Of a DNA stretch of 64,000 bases, positions 34,947 to 44,574 are shown in pieces. Location: assembly GCF_014635545.1 (NCBI RefSeq), contig NZ_BMDA01000001.1:1504739-1568738 (forward strand), read 5' to 3'. The notes under the pieces were generated by a model. That model made no database searches. It was not told where the DNA came from and saw nothing but the letters and a program-made list of their open reading frames with translations. Position 1 is the stretch's first letter; every line of letters begins with the position of its first letter. Position numbers and translations under genes: made by a program. Source of the DNA: Acinetobacter courvalinii. Lineage in GTDB: Bacteria > Pseudomonadota > Gammaproteobacteria > Pseudomonadales > Moraxellaceae.

Positions 34947-35717
34947 TTATAACCCACGCCAATCGACGCGTGCATTACGCTCCGTGGCATAAATACGCTG
35001 TACATATTGTCCAATCGGTAAATCAGACAATTCGTCATAATATTGTTTCAACTCACCACTGAACTGCTCAACATCATCATTCTCCAGCTCCCAAGGGGTG
35101 CCTTTGACCATCAGTAAAGGGGCGAGAATTGAACAGACTGCAATATCAGCCAGCCCCAGACGATCACCCACCAGATAACGCCCTTGATTATCAATCAGAC
35201 GCTGGTTGAGATCCGTAATCAGCTCGGTCATGCGTAACTTGGATTGCGCTACTTTTTCAGGACTTAACTTATAATTGGTTGACACCAGACTTTTTAAGAT
35301 CGGCTTGGAAATTTTTTCAAACTGCCGCAAATAGCCCTGCTCCCCCATCATGATTTCAAGTGGATGATCACCCACTGACAAGGCATGCGCCAAAGACCAG
35401 CGCCGGACATGTACACCCAGCTCATCAGCCAGCTTGTCAATCTCCAAGGCCTGTTCACGCAACTGTTCATCACGTCTGAGTAATGCATGTTCAGGATAGG
35501 TCGTATCAAGATATAAAGCGATTTGGGTTGAATCAGCAATCCAGTGTTTATCATCCTTCAACATCGGCAGTAAATACTGCCCCGATTTAAGGAAGGTAAA
35601 GGCGCGATGAAAACCAGGAATCAAATTATGTGCAACATAGTCCAATTCCTTATGATCTAACAACCAGCGAGCTTTTTCACAATAGTGAGATAAAGGAAAT
35701 TGGTATAAAACCCGCAT
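34947..35717 (-). CDS. Glutathione S-transferase family protein
   Basis: A 256-residue GST. The N-terminal thioredoxin-like domain starts RVLYQFPLSHYCEKARWLLDHK, with SHYCEK in the place of the catalytic Ser/Cys motif, then LPMLKDDKHWIADSTQIALYL, where a Pro and DS(T) fit glutathione binding. The helical C-terminal domain includes GRYLVGDRLGLADIAVCSIL. Substrate not predictable. GGAGAG precedes the ATG. Single gene with its terminator on the left. Confidence 0.9.
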   Translation of the reverse strand: MRVLYQFPLSHYCEKARWLLDHKELDYVAHNLIPGFHRAFTFLKSGQYLLPMLKDDKHWIADSTQIALYLDTTYPEHALLRRDEQLREQALEIDKLADELGVHVRRWSLAHALSVGDHPLEIMMGEQGYLRQFEKISKPILKSLVSTNYKLSPEKVAQSKLRMTELITDLNQRLIDNQGRYLVGDRLGLADIAVCSILAPLLMVKGTPWELENDDVEQFSGELKQYYDELSDLPIGQYVQRIYATERNARVDWRGL

Positions 35718-36076
35718 AGACTCTCCAGATTTATTTTTCTACTCGATCAAACATAAGGTTTTTCATACTTTAGAAGTAAAAGCCAATGAATACAATGTCC
35801 TTTTTGCTCGATCTTTTTTAATTTTGGCGAGTTTGCTTTATAAATATTCCTGTTGAGATTATTCATTTCTTTCATAGAAAATACGGTTTCCCTTTGAGCA
35901 ATAAAAAATCAAACACGACTAAGAATCTGTTTTTAAACAATATTATATATCTGTTTTTCTGTTATTTTTCTCATAAAAAATGCTTAATAATTATTGTGAT
36001 AATTAAGCCATAACTGATGGTTTAGTGGAAAAGTAAAACTTTTGTAAAGTTCCTCTTATCTATTAGAGGTGCTCAC
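35718..36076. promoter_or_regulatory. Promoter region of the organosulfur operon
   Basis: 359 bases upstream of the first SfnB-type gene, A/T-rich. It holds the inverted repeat at 35982-36008. A TTGGCGAGTTTGC stretch near 35823 looks a little like a sigma-54 site, but the GG/GC spacing is wrong. No gene seen. Confidence 0.5.
35982..36008. promoter_or_regulatory. Inverted repeat, possible operator of the organosulfur operon
   Basis: GCTTAAT and ATTAAGC are separated by 13 bases, with an inner ATTAT/ATAAT pair; about 70 bases upstream of the first gene. The size suits a LysR-type site such as CysB would use, but that is only a guess. Confidence 0.35.
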
Positions 36077-37288
36077 ATGTCCAGTAATCAATCAGTGATC
36101 CACGCGCAAATACAACTGATTTCAAATGATCAGCAGGCCCTTAATGCTGCCTATCAAGTTGCTGACTTTGCCTTAGAAGAGCGCAATATACGTGATCAAA
36201 ACCGTATACTACCCACAGAACAAATCATCCAGTTTAGCCAAAAAGGTTTAGGCGGTATCCGTGTACCACAGCAGTATGGTGGGGCTTTTGTCTCCAATAA
36301 AACCTTGGCCCACGTGTTCCGTATTTTAAGTAAAGCCGATGCCAATGTTGGACAGATTCCTCAAAACCAGTTCGGGCTACTCAATTTTATCAATATCACC
36401 GGTTCAGATGCCCAAAAGCAGTTTATCTATAATGAAATTCTTGCAGGTAAACGGATTGCCAATGGCGGGCCTGAAAAAAACGCTAAAGATACCAAAGCGA
36501 TTCAAACCACGCTAACGTTGCAAAATGATCAATATCTTTTAAACGGGGAAAAATTTTACTCGACTGGCACCAGTTTTGCAGATTGGTTAGCGATTCGTGC
36601 CTTACATCCAGATGGTTATACCGTATTGACGATCATTGACCGACATGCTGCGGGCGTTGAGGTCATTAATGACTGGAACGGCTTCGGTCAACGCACCACA
36701 GCCAGTGGAACAGTAAAACTTCACAATGTCATCGCTGATCCGGCCTTATTTTTTGATGAACGCATCATTGCCGATACTCCAAATGTCCGTGGAGCTTATT
36801 CTCAACTGTTGCAAGTCGCGATTGATGTTGGCATTGCCGAGGCTGCCTTTGATGATACCTTGTCCAGCGTGCGTAAAGCGCGTCCGGTTATTGATGCAGG
36901 CGTAGAAAAAGCCAGTGAGGAACATTACTCCCTGCAAGAGGTCGGCAAGCTCAATATCCTGCTCGATGCAGCTATTTTATTGCTGGATGAGGCAGCAGAA
37001 TATCTGGATGAACTGGATCAACTCACTGAGATTTCTGCCGAGCAAGCTGCTCGCGCTTCGATTTTGGTCGCGGAGGCAAAAATCTATGCCAATGATGCTG
37101 CCCTGCACATCTCCGAAAAACTACTTGAACTTGGCGGTAGCCGAGCCAGCCTGAGCCAACATAATCTTGATCAGCACTGGCGCAATGCCCGTGTGCATAC
37201 CCTACACGATCCTGTGCGTTGGAAATTCCATGCGATTGGTGACTATTACCTGAATGGTACTCACCCTGCCCGCCATGCCTGGATTTAA
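36077..37288 (+). CDS. sfnB: SfnB-family sulfur-acquisition flavoprotein, copy 1
   Basis: A 403-residue acyl-CoA dehydrogenase-fold flavoprotein of the SfnB/DszC group. Family stretches: PQQYGGAFVSNKTLAHVFR, ADANVGQIPQNQFG, GEKFYSTGTSFADWLA, DWNGFGQRTTASGTVKL and the C-terminal HWRNARVHTLHDPVRWKFHAIGDYYLNG (signature of SfnB). These proteins work with reduced flavin in sulfone or sulfonate use under sulfur limitation. TAGAGGTG precedes the ATG. First gene of a six-gene operon, 13 bases before copy 2. Confidence 0.92.
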   Translation: MSSNQSVIHAQIQLISNDQQALNAAYQVADFALEERNIRDQNRILPTEQIIQFSQKGLGGIRVPQQYGGAFVSNKTLAHVFRILSKADANVGQIPQNQFGLLNFINITGSDAQKQFIYNEILAGKRIANGGPEKNAKDTKAIQTTLTLQNDQYLLNGEKFYSTGTSFADWLAIRALHPDGYTVLTIIDRHAAGVEVINDWNGFGQRTTASGTVKLHNVIADPALFFDERIIADTPNVRGAYSQLLQVAIDVGIAEAAFDDTLSSVRKARPVIDAGVEKASEEHYSLQEVGKLNILLDAAILLLDEAAEYLDELDQLTEISAEQAARASILVAEAKIYANDAALHISEKLLELGGSRASLSQHNLDQHWRNARVHTLHDPVRWKFHAIGDYYLNGTHPARHAWI

Positions 37289-37301
37289 GGAGAAAATCAC
37301 C

Positions 37302-38525
37302 ATGACCTCATATCAAGAATTACAAGGTTTTGCCAAACCCCATTTAAAAGCGGCACATATCATTCAAAGCGATGCAGAAGCATTGGAGATTGCTACGCAA
37401 CTCAGTCAGCAGTTTAAACAATCTGCGGTTGAACGTGATGCCAATCGAAACTTGCCATTTACCGAAATTGAAGCGTATAGCCAGTCAGGTTTATGGGCAA
37501 TTACCGTACCTAAACAGTATGGCGGTGCAGAGGTTTCCAGCCACACCGTTGCCAAAGTGATTGCCCTATTTAGTGGTGCGGATGGTTCAATCGGTCAAAT
37601 TCCACAAAACCATTTTTATGCACTGGAAGTATTACGCAATACCGGTACCGAAGCACAAAAGCAGCGTCTCTATCAGGAAGTATTACAAGGTGCACGGTTT
37701 GGTAATGCGCTGGCTGAGTTTAAAACCCGTACCTCAGCACATAAACAAAGCGCCCTAACTCCAAGCGAAAATGGTTATCTGATTCAAGGGGAAAAGTTTT
37801 ATTGCACGGGTAGCCTGTTTGCCCATCGTATTCCAACCCTAGTGGTGGATGAATCTGGACGCGAATTTCTGGCTTTTGTGCAGTGCGACAGTCAAGATTT
37901 GGAACTGATTGATGACTGGTCTGGTTTTGGGCAACGGACTACAGGCAGCGGCACAGTCAAGTTTAATCAGGTCTACGTTGCCAAAGAGGATGTGATTCCG
38001 TTTGATACTGCCTTTAAACAACTGTCTTTGGTCGGCCCATTTGCGCAAATCATGCATGCTGCAATCGAAGTCGGGATTGCTCGCGCGGCCTTTGAGGAAA
38101 CCTTGCAACGCGTGCGTGTCGCTCGCCCCTGGATTGATGCCAATATTGAATCAGCAACCCAAGATCCGTTAACTCTATCTGAATTGGGTCGTGTCGCGAC
38201 CGATGTTAAAGCCAGTGAATTACTCCTCAAACAGGCAGCTCGATCTGTTGATGCTGCCAAACAGGATCTCAATTCAGAAAGCTTAGCCAAAGCCTCAATT
38301 GATGTTGCCAAAGTTCGTGCGCATAGTAGCGAAACTGCATTAAAGGCCTCATCGAAACTGATTGAACTGGCGGGCAGTCGTGGCAGTCAACGTGCCGATG
38401 GGCTGGACCGTCACTGGCGTAATGCGCGTGTACACACCTTGCATGATGCTGCACGCTGGAAATATTACTTCATCGGTAATTATGTATTGAATGGCATTCT
38501 GCCTCCACGTCGGGGGACATTGTAA
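37302..38525 (+). CDS. sfnB: SfnB-family sulfur-acquisition flavoprotein, copy 2
   Basis: A 407-residue paralogue of the preceding gene with the same fold and blocks: PKQYGGAEVSSHTVAKVIA, ADGSIGQIPQNHF, GEKFYCTGSLFAHR, DWSGFGQRTTGSGTVKF and HWRNARVHTLHDAARWKYYFIGNYVLNG. Start at 37302 because AAGGAGA lies 9 bases upstream. Its stop overlaps the start of the next gene (TAATG). The pair probably arose by tandem duplication and has since diverged, suggesting different substrates or a hetero-oligomer. Confidence 0.92.
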   Translation: MTSYQELQGFAKPHLKAAHIIQSDAEALEIATQLSQQFKQSAVERDANRNLPFTEIEAYSQSGLWAITVPKQYGGAEVSSHTVAKVIALFSGADGSIGQIPQNHFYALEVLRNTGTEAQKQRLYQEVLQGARFGNALAEFKTRTSAHKQSALTPSENGYLIQGEKFYCTGSLFAHRIPTLVVDESGREFLAFVQCDSQDLELIDDWSGFGQRTTGSGTVKFNQVYVAKEDVIPFDTAFKQLSLVGPFAQIMHAAIEVGIARAAFEETLQRVRVARPWIDANIESATQDPLTLSELGRVATDVKASELLLKQAARSVDAAKQDLNSESLAKASIDVAKVRAHSSETALKASSKLIELAGSRGSQRADGLDRHWRNARVHTLHDAARWKYYFIGNYVLNGILPPRRGTL

Positions 38526-39937
38526 TGACGCAAACCACTGCAAAAAAAATTTTACTGAACGCCTTTGATATGAACTGTGTCGGTCATATCAATCATGGCC
38601 TATGGACACATCCGCGTGATCAGTCACATCGCTTTAATGAGCTGAATTATTGGACTGAATTGGCACAGACCTTGGAACAGGGTCTGTTTGATGGCTTATT
38701 CCTCGCCGATATTACCGGTGTTTATGATGTCTATCAGAATGGTATTGAGCTGACATTAAAAGAGTCAATTCAACTGCCAAGCCATGATCCGTCTACCCTG
38801 ATTTCAGCCATGGCTTTGGTCACAAAGAATTTGAGTTTTGGTGTCACGGTCAATCTCAGCTATGAGCAGCCCTATCAATTTGCACGGCGTTTTGCCAGTC
38901 TCGATCATTTAACCCAAGGTCGTTTGGGCTGGAATATTGTCACCGGCTATTTGGACAGTGCCGAACGCCTGATCGGACAAAAAGGCTTAAAAGATCATGA
39001 TGCGCGTTATGATCAAGCCGAGGAGTTCTTACAGCTTTGCTATCAATATTGGGAAGGTTCCTGGGAAAATGACGCCTTAAAGAAAGATAAACAACAACGC
39101 GTTTTTACTGACCCAAATAAAGTCCACTCGATCAATCATCAAGGGCAATATTACCAAAGCCAAGGTGTGTTTCAGGTTGCGCCGTCGGTACAGCGCACAC
39201 CAACACTTTTTCAGGCTGGGGCTTCACCGAAAGGACTACAATTTGCCACGCGTCATGCAGAATGTATTTTTATTGGCGGTGATCAACCCGAAAAGATTCG
39301 TCAGCAAGTCAATAAAATACGACTACAAGCACAGCAACAAGGTCGAGATGAAGATGCAATTAAAATCTTTGTCGGCATTACCGTGGTTGTGGCTGAAACA
39401 CATGAACTTGCCCAGCAAAAACTGGCTGAATATCGTCAATATGCCAGCCCAGAAGCAGGTTTAGCACATTATGCCAGTTCAGTCGGTATTGATCTTGCCA
39501 AGTTTGCAGATGATGAAGCGATTCCGTATCAAAAGAGCAATAGCATTGCTTCCGTCAATGAGAAATTTAAAGAACAGCGCATCAGCAAAAATGATCTAAA
39601 AGCCCAACATGTGCTGGGTGGACGTTATCCCCTGATTGTAGGGAGTGGTGCTGAGGTTGCGGAATACCTGATTGATCTGCTTGATCAGACCGGTATTGAT
39701 GGTTTTAACCTGACCCGTACGGTTGCACCTGAATCACATCATGATTTTATTCGACTGGTCATTCCAGAGTTACAACAACGCGGACGTTATAAAACTGAAT
39801 ATGCCACAGGTTCATTACGCAATAAGCTTTTTGCCCAAGGGGACCATTTAGCTGCCAGCCATCCTGCTGATCAGTTCCGATGTAGAACGCATAACAACAC
39901 AGATACCCTAAAAATAATTGAAGAAATTAGTGCTTAA
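38525..39937 (+). CDS. FMN-dependent monooxygenase (NtaA/DmoA/SnaA type)
   Basis: A 470-residue luciferase-like monooxygenase of the NtaA/SnaA/DmoA/DszA family. Signatures: FDGLFLADITGVYDVYQ, the PSTLISAMALVTKNLSFGVTVNLSYEQPYQFARRFASLDHLTQGRLGWNIVT region, FQAGASPKGLQFATRHAEC and GIDGFNLTRTVAPESHHDFI. Such enzymes use reduced FMN from a partner reductase and cleave C-S or C-N bonds, for example in dimethyl sulfide or sulfone breakdown. No flavin reductase is in the operon. Sits between the SfnB pair and the transporter, fitting organosulfur oxidation. Confidence 0.92.
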   Translation: MTQTTAKKILLNAFDMNCVGHINHGLWTHPRDQSHRFNELNYWTELAQTLEQGLFDGLFLADITGVYDVYQNGIELTLKESIQLPSHDPSTLISAMALVTKNLSFGVTVNLSYEQPYQFARRFASLDHLTQGRLGWNIVTGYLDSAERLIGQKGLKDHDARYDQAEEFLQLCYQYWEGSWENDALKKDKQQRVFTDPNKVHSINHQGQYYQSQGVFQVAPSVQRTPTLFQAGASPKGLQFATRHAECIFIGGDQPEKIRQQVNKIRLQAQQQGRDEDAIKIFVGITVVVAETHELAQQKLAEYRQYASPEAGLAHYASSVGIDLAKFADDEAIPYQKSNSIASVNEKFKEQRISKNDLKAQHVLGGRYPLIVGSGAEVAEYLIDLLDQTGIDGFNLTRTVAPESHHDFIRLVIPELQQRGRYKTEYATGSLRNKLFAQGDHLAASHPADQFRCRTHNNTDTLKIIEEISA

Positions 39938-39964
39938 CATTAAAGAAAAGAATTGGAGAAATAT

Positions 39965-40795
39965 ATGGCTCAAACAGCCTCTAAAAAATGGCTCGGTATT
40001 GGCCTGGTCGTTGTTGTTGCGATTATTGCCTTACTGGTCTGGAATAAACATAGACAAAGCAGTAATAGTGAACTGGTAATTGGAATAAGTCCTTCTTTTG
40101 CCCATCCGCTTCAAGTCGCAGCGGATGAAGCCAAACAACAGGGATTAAATGTCAAACTGGTCGAGTTTTCCGACTGGAATACTCCGAATATCACCTTAAG
40201 TCATGGCGATATCGATGCCAACTTTTTCCAGCATCAGCCCTTTCTGGATAATGCCATTAAAGAAACCGGCTTTAAGTTAAAATCCTTTGCTGCAGGTGCA
40301 GCGTCGCATGTGGGGCTGTATTCAAAAAAATATAAAAGTTTTAATGAACTGCCAAATGGCGCTACTGTTGCCATTCCGAATGATCCCGTCAATCAAGGGC
40401 GCGCACTACTCCTTTTACAGCAAGCCAAGTTAATTGAACTGAAAGATAGCAATAATCATCTTTCTGCACTGAAAGACATTACCGCAAATCCGAAAAACCT
40501 CAAATTTACTGAAGTTGAAGGACCGCAAACTGCACGTGCAATTGACGATGTTGATCTCGCTTTTGGCTATCCACATTACTTACGTTTGGCCAAAACGGCT
40601 GACCCTGAAAGTGCCTTGTTGTTTGATGACAACACCAATAAGCGTTATGCAATTTTATTTGTGGTGCGTGATGACTATCAGGACAAAGACAACAAGCTAC
40701 AGAAATTTGTCGAGATTTATCAAAACTCTCCAAAAGTGAAAGCGGCCTTGGATAGCGATTTCGGTCCAACGTTGTGGTTCCCTGGCTGGAAATAA
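39965..40795 (+). CDS. metQ: MetQ/NlpA-family substrate-binding protein, membrane-anchored
   Basis: A 276-residue binding protein for the ABC transporter encoded next. Start ATG at 39965 with TTGGAGA upstream. Unlike typical MetQ lipoproteins it has no lipobox cysteine: the N-terminus is a membrane span (WLGIGLVVVVAIIALLVW) followed by KHRQSSNSE, so it is anchored or processed as a periplasmic protein. Family blocks: GDIDANFFQHQPFLDNA, AIPNDPVNQGRALLLLQ and DLAFGYPHYLRLAK. Ligand likely methionine or another small sulfur compound, judged from operon context. Confidence 0.9.
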   Translation: MAQTASKKWLGIGLVVVVAIIALLVWNKHRQSSNSELVIGISPSFAHPLQVAADEAKQQGLNVKLVEFSDWNTPNITLSHGDIDANFFQHQPFLDNAIKETGFKLKSFAAGAASHVGLYSKKYKSFNELPNGATVAIPNDPVNQGRALLLLQQAKLIELKDSNNHLSALKDITANPKNLKFTEVEGPQTARAIDDVDLAFGYPHYLRLAKTADPESALLFDDNTNKRYAILFVVRDDYQDKDNKLQKFVEIYQNSPKVKAALDSDFGPTLWFPGWK

Positions 40796-40803
40796 GGAGA
40801 ACG

Positions 40804-41877
40804 ATGATGGTGAGTTTTGGTTCACAAGTCGATTTTTCAGTTCCACATCTGAAAATACGCGGTTTAAACAAGTTTTATGATGTACAGGGCCAACGCTTAC
40901 ATGCCTTAAAAGATATTCATCTTGATATTCCCAAAGCACAAATTGTCGGAATTATCGGAAAAAGCGGAGCAGGTAAATCTTCCCTGCTCCGCACTCTAAA
41001 TGGCCTAGAATCCATTGATACCGGCAGCATCCTGATTCATCAGCAAAATATTGCTGAACTCAGCCATGCCGAGCTGATCAAGACCCGGCAGAAAATTGGC
41101 ATGATTTTTCAGCATTTTAATTTAATGTCTGCCAAAACGGTGTGGGAAAATGTGGCTCTACCATTGCGGATCGCAGCTTATGACAAGGCTGAGATTGAGC
41201 AACGGGTCAGTGATGTCCTGAAACTGGTAGGTTTGGATGCAAAGCGACATGATTATCCCTCCCAACTGTCTGGAGGACAGAAACAACGTGTCGGTATCGC
41301 ACGTGCCTTGGTGTCGCAACCTGAAATCCTGCTGTGTGATGAAGCCACTTCTGCACTCGACCCGGAAAGTACCACCAATATTCTGGCTTTGCTGAAACAG
41401 ATTAACCAGGACCTTGGTTTGACCATTGTTTTGATCACCCATGAAATGCAGGTCATCCAGGAAATTTGTGATCAGGTGGTCGTGATTGATCAGGGTGAAA
41501 TCGTTGAGTCTGGACAAGTCTGGTCGGTATTTTCCAATCCGCAACAACAGATCACACAGGAATTGCTCAATTTTGAACAGGTGAATTTACCTTTTGAACT
41601 GAGTCCAACCATTCTGCCTCAGAGTACCCATCAGCTTTTAAAACTGAAATATGTCAGTGAATCGAAATCGGTGCCTGATTTTTATGAATTACTGGATAGA
41701 TTTAACAGCCCCGTTCAGGTGTATTACAGTCAGATTGATACTATTCAGCAGCATAGCATTGGTTGCTTAGTCATCGGGATTGGCAATCTCGAATTTGATC
41801 TGAACAGCCCCCAATTTGCAAAACATCCAGCAATAACACAACTTGAGGTGATCGGTTATGTACAATCAACTCATTGA
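40804..41877 (+). CDS. metN: MetN-type ABC transporter ATPase with NIL domain
   Basis: A 357-residue ATPase. Walker [12 protein letters not shown], signature [15 protein letters not shown], Walker [16 protein letters not shown] and the H-loop [10 protein letters not shown] are complete. The C-terminal ~90 residues ([19 protein letters not shown] and later [15 protein letters not shown]) form the NIL ligand-sensing domain that gives trans-inhibition in MetN. AAGGAGA lies 4 bases before the ATG at 40804 and 7 before that at 40807, so either could be the start. The 3' end overlaps the permease gene by 20 bases. Confidence 0.94.
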   Translation: MMVSFGSQVDFSVPHLKIRGLNKFYDVQGQRLHALKDIHLDIPKAQIVGIIGKSGAGKSSLLRTLNGLESIDTGSILIHQQNIAELSHAELIKTRQKIGMIFQHFNLMSAKTVWENVALPLRIAAYDKAEIEQRVSDVLKLVGLDAKRHDYPSQLSGGQKQRVGIARALVSQPEILLCDEATSALDPESTTNILALLKQINQDLGLTIVLITHEMQVIQEICDQVVVIDQGEIVESGQVWSVFSNPQQQITQELLNFEQVNLPFELSPTILPQSTHQLLKLKYVSESKSVPDFYELLDRFNSPVQVYYSQIDTIQQHSIGCLVIGIGNLEFDLNSPQFAKHPAITQLEVIGYVQSTH

Positions 41878-42517
41878 TCTTTTACTGACAGGCACCACCG
41901 ATACCCTGATTATGGTTGGTGTTTCTGCGATTCTCGCCTTTTTGATTGGTTTGCCGATTGCCTTGATTCTGGTCAGTACCGCCGATTTTGGCATTTATCC
42001 GTCCAAGAAAATCAATCAGTCCTTAGGCTGGATCATTAACATCACTCGATCAGTCCCCTTCCTGATTTTAATGGTGGCTTTGATTCCGTTTACCCGCTGG
42101 ATCGTCGGCACCAGTTATGGTGTGCTTGCCGCAATTGTACCTTTGACTATCGCCGCGATTCCGTTCTTTGCCCGTATTGCCGAGGTCAGCCTACGCGAAG
42201 TCGATCAAGGGCTGATTGAGGCAGCACAAGCAATGGGCTGTAATCGCAAGCAGATTCTTTGGCACGTGCTGCTCCCGGAAGCATTACCCGGTATTATCGC
42301 AGGTTTTACCGTGACTATTGTTACCATGATCAGCTCTTCTGCTATTGCCGGTGCAATAGGTGCAGGCGGCTTAGGAGACATTGCTTACCGTTATGGTTAT
42401 CAGCGTTTTGATATGCAAGTGATGCTTGCTGTGATTTTAGTTCTGATCGTTTTGGTCATGTTGGTGCAGGCCACTGGCGATCACATTGCCCAACAACTGG
42501 ATAAACGTAAAGTTTAA
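41858..42517 (+). CDS. metI: MetI-type ABC transporter permease
   Basis: A 219-residue permease with five or six membrane spans and the conserved EAA loop (EAAQAMGCNRKQILWHVLLPEALPGIIAGFT), which couples to the ATPase. N-terminal spans TLIMVGVSAILAFLIGLPIALILV and the C-terminal VMLAVILVLIVLVMLVQATG match MetI. It overlaps metN by 20 bases. It completes the importer of the organosulfur operon, which ends with the hairpin at 42540. Confidence 0.94.
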   Translation: MYNQLIDLLLTGTTDTLIMVGVSAILAFLIGLPIALILVSTADFGIYPSKKINQSLGWIINITRSVPFLILMVALIPFTRWIVGTSYGVLAAIVPLTIAAIPFFARIAEVSLREVDQGLIEAAQAMGCNRKQILWHVLLPEALPGIIAGFTVTIVTMISSSAIAGAIGAGGLGDIAYRYGYQRFDMQVMLAVILVLIVLVMLVQATGDHIAQQLDKRKV

Positions 42518-42539
42518 GCCCGAATGGATCATCCACTCT

Positions 42540-42563
42540 AGCCATGACTTTGTCATGGCTTTC
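42540..42563 (+). terminator. Terminator of the organosulfur operon
   Basis: AGCCATGAC-TTT-GTCATGGCT, a perfect 9-bp stem 22 bases past the metI stop, with a short T-run. Confidence 0.65.
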
Positions 42564-42611
42564 ATGTAAAATCAGCAGCAATTTTTATATTACACATTTG
42601 TGAGTGGTTTC

Positions 42612-43703
42612 ATGGGTTTTAATTGCGGTATTGTTGGTCTGCCAAACGTAGGTAAATCTACATTATTTAATGCATTAACAAAGGCAGCGATTGCTGCTGA
42701 AAACTTTCCGTTCTGTACCATTGAACCGAACACAGGCATCGTACCCGTACCAGATCCACGTTTGGACAAACTTGCTGCGATCGTAAAACCACAACGTATT
42801 TTACCAACCACGATGGAATTCGTTGACATCGCCGGTCTGGTAGCAGGTGCATCTAAAGGTGAAGGTTTGGGTAACCAGTTCCTTGCCAATATCCGTGAAA
42901 CAGATGCGATTGCACACGTGGTTCGTTGCTTCGAAGATGAAAATGTCATTCACGTAAATGGTAAAATTGATCCATTAGATGATATTGCAACCATCAATAC
43001 CGAACTTGCCCTAGCTGACCTTGATACCGTTGCTAAAGCATTGTTACGCTTAACTAAAGCGGCAAAAGGTGGTGATAAAGAAGCGCTTGCAACCAAAGCA
43101 GTGCTAGAAAAAATCCAGCCTTTACTTGATGAAGGTAAACCGGCACGTGCCGCTGACCTTTCTGATGATGAGCATAAAGCAGTACGTGGTTTTGGTTTAA
43201 TGACCCTTAAACCAACCATGTATATTGCCAACGTAGCTGAAGACGGTTTTGAAAACAACCCGCATCTTGAAGCAGTACAAAAGCTCGCTGCTGAAGAAAA
43301 CGCGATTGTTGTGCCACTTTGCAACCAGATCGAAGCTGAAATTTCATTGCTTGAAGATGAAGATCGCGCTGAATTCCTTGAAGCAATGGGCATGGAAGAA
43401 CCAGGCCTAAACGTGGTAATCCGTGCTGGTTATAAACTGCTTGGTCTACAAACTTACTTCACTGCGGGTGTACAAGAAGTTCGTGCCTGGACAGTTAAAG
43501 TGGGTGCAACTGCGCCACAAGCAGCTGGTGTGATTCACACTGACTTTGAAAAAGGCTTTATCCGTGCTGAATGTGTTGCCTATGATGACTTCATTCAATT
43601 CAACGGTGAAAATGGTGCCAAAGAAGCGGGTAAATGGCGTTTGGAAGGTAAAACCTATGTCGTTCAGGACGGTGATGTCTTGCACTTCCGTTTTAACGTT
43701 TAA
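42612..43703 (+). CDS. ychF: Redox-regulated ATPase/GTPase YchF (OLA1 type)
   Basis: A 363-residue Obg-family P-loop protein. The P-loop is [18 protein letters not shown], switch [22 protein letters not shown]; the base-recognition motif is the non-canonical CNQIEAE rather than NKxD, in line with the ATP preference of YchF. The C-terminal TGS domain follows ([20 protein letters not shown] to [11 protein letters not shown]). It binds ribosomes and affects stress responses. Start at the ATG at 42612; an in-frame GTG at 42600 is unlikely. Normally next to pth; not here within this window. Confidence 0.96.
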   Translation: MGFNCGIVGLPNVGKSTLFNALTKAAIAAENFPFCTIEPNTGIVPVPDPRLDKLAAIVKPQRILPTTMEFVDIAGLVAGASKGEGLGNQFLANIRETDAIAHVVRCFEDENVIHVNGKIDPLDDIATINTELALADLDTVAKALLRLTKAAKGGDKEALATKAVLEKIQPLLDEGKPARAADLSDDEHKAVRGFGLMTLKPTMYIANVAEDGFENNPHLEAVQKLAAEENAIVVPLCNQIEAEISLLEDEDRAEFLEAMGMEEPGLNVVIRAGYKLLGLQTYFTAGVQEVRAWTVKVGATAPQAAGVIHTDFEKGFIRAECVAYDDFIQFNGENGAKEAGKWRLEGKTYVVQDGDVLHFRFNV

Positions 43704-43721
43704 GTCATTTTTTTGATTTCC

Positions 43722-43757
43722 AAACCGCCAATGAGGAATTTATTGGCGGTTTTTTTA
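43722..43757 (+). terminator. ychF terminator
   Basis: AAACCGCCAAT/ATTGGCGGTTT stem, 9-base loop, seven T; 20 bases past the stop. Confidence 0.92.
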
Positions 43758-43863
43758 TTTAAAATATTCATTTTAAATAAACACTTTATCAATACCTATG
43801 TGTATAGATAACAATCCAATAAAGATGCACATTTATAATTCTTATCTATTTTACAAACCATAA

Positions 43864-44574
43864 TCAAAGAATATCAGAAATTTTAATAAACCCATTAACC
43901 ACACCTTTTCGTCCACTATATTTAACACTCAAATAAAAATCGTCATTAAATTTTTCAACACCAATTATATCAACAACATCTCCTTCAATAAGATAAGAGT
44001 TTGTTTTTTTAAATTCCTCATTATACAAAATAGATTTATCTACACTGATTAAAACTCTTTCAACCTTTTCACCAGCATCATTTTTCAAAAAATAACTCTT
44101 ACTTTTAGTGAAAAAAATTGTACTTAACTGGACATTATCTCCAAGAGTTTTTAATTCTTCCACTAAATAGTACTTATTATTTTTCATCTTATAAACTCTT
44201 GTATAACTCACTACACCATCTTTAAAACGCTCCAAAATTGTTTTTTCTTTTTTTAGAAATTCTGGATCATATAAGGAACTCAAATAGAATTTTTTTACAG
44301 AATTTTTATATAACTCAAATATCTTATATTCTCCACTAAGGTTACAATCCTCAGTATAATTAACAAACAAATACTTTCTACTATCATTTGTCAAGTTTTC
44401 AATAAAAAAACTATTTTCCTCAAAACAAAAATCAGAATCATTAAATAGAAATATTTTAGAACCTCCTGTTTTGAAAAAAATTTTATTTCCCTCATGGAGT
44501 AATTTATCATTTGCAGATGCGTGTATTGAAAGTGAGAGTAAAATTATAGAAAAAAATTTACTATATAAATCCAT
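43864..44574 (-). CDS. Secreted protein, candidate immunity factor for the adjacent effector
   Basis: A 236-residue protein with a signal peptide (FFSIILLSLSIHASA). The body is Lys/Asn/Phe-rich and of clearly lower GC than nearby core genes; the C-terminal ~60 residues (YLIEGDVVDIIGVEKF, then VKYSGRKGVVNGFIKISDIL) look like a bacterial SH3 domain. GGAGAAAAGAA lies right before the ATG, and the gene overlaps the effector by 14 bases. A periplasmic protein encoded directly behind a cell-wall-degrading type VI effector is usually its immunity protein. That role is inferred from position and export only. Confidence 0.75.
   Translation of the reverse strand: MDLYSKFFSIILLSLSIHASANDKLLHEGNKIFFKTGGSKIFLFNDSDFCFEENSFFIENLTNDSRKYLFVNYTEDCNLSGEYKIFELYKNSVKKFYLSSLYDPEFLKKEKTILERFKDGVVSYTRVYKMKNNKYYLVEELKTLGDNVQLSTIFFTKSKSYFLKNDAGEKVERVLISVDKSILYNEEFKKTNSYLIEGDVVDIIGVEKFNDDFYLSVKYSGRKGVVNGFIKISDIL

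Noticed and set aside
35815-35840. Sigma-54 promoter before the organosulfur operon
   Set aside because: TTGGCGAGTTTGC has GG and GC only seven bases apart, whereas sigma-54 promoters need about ten.
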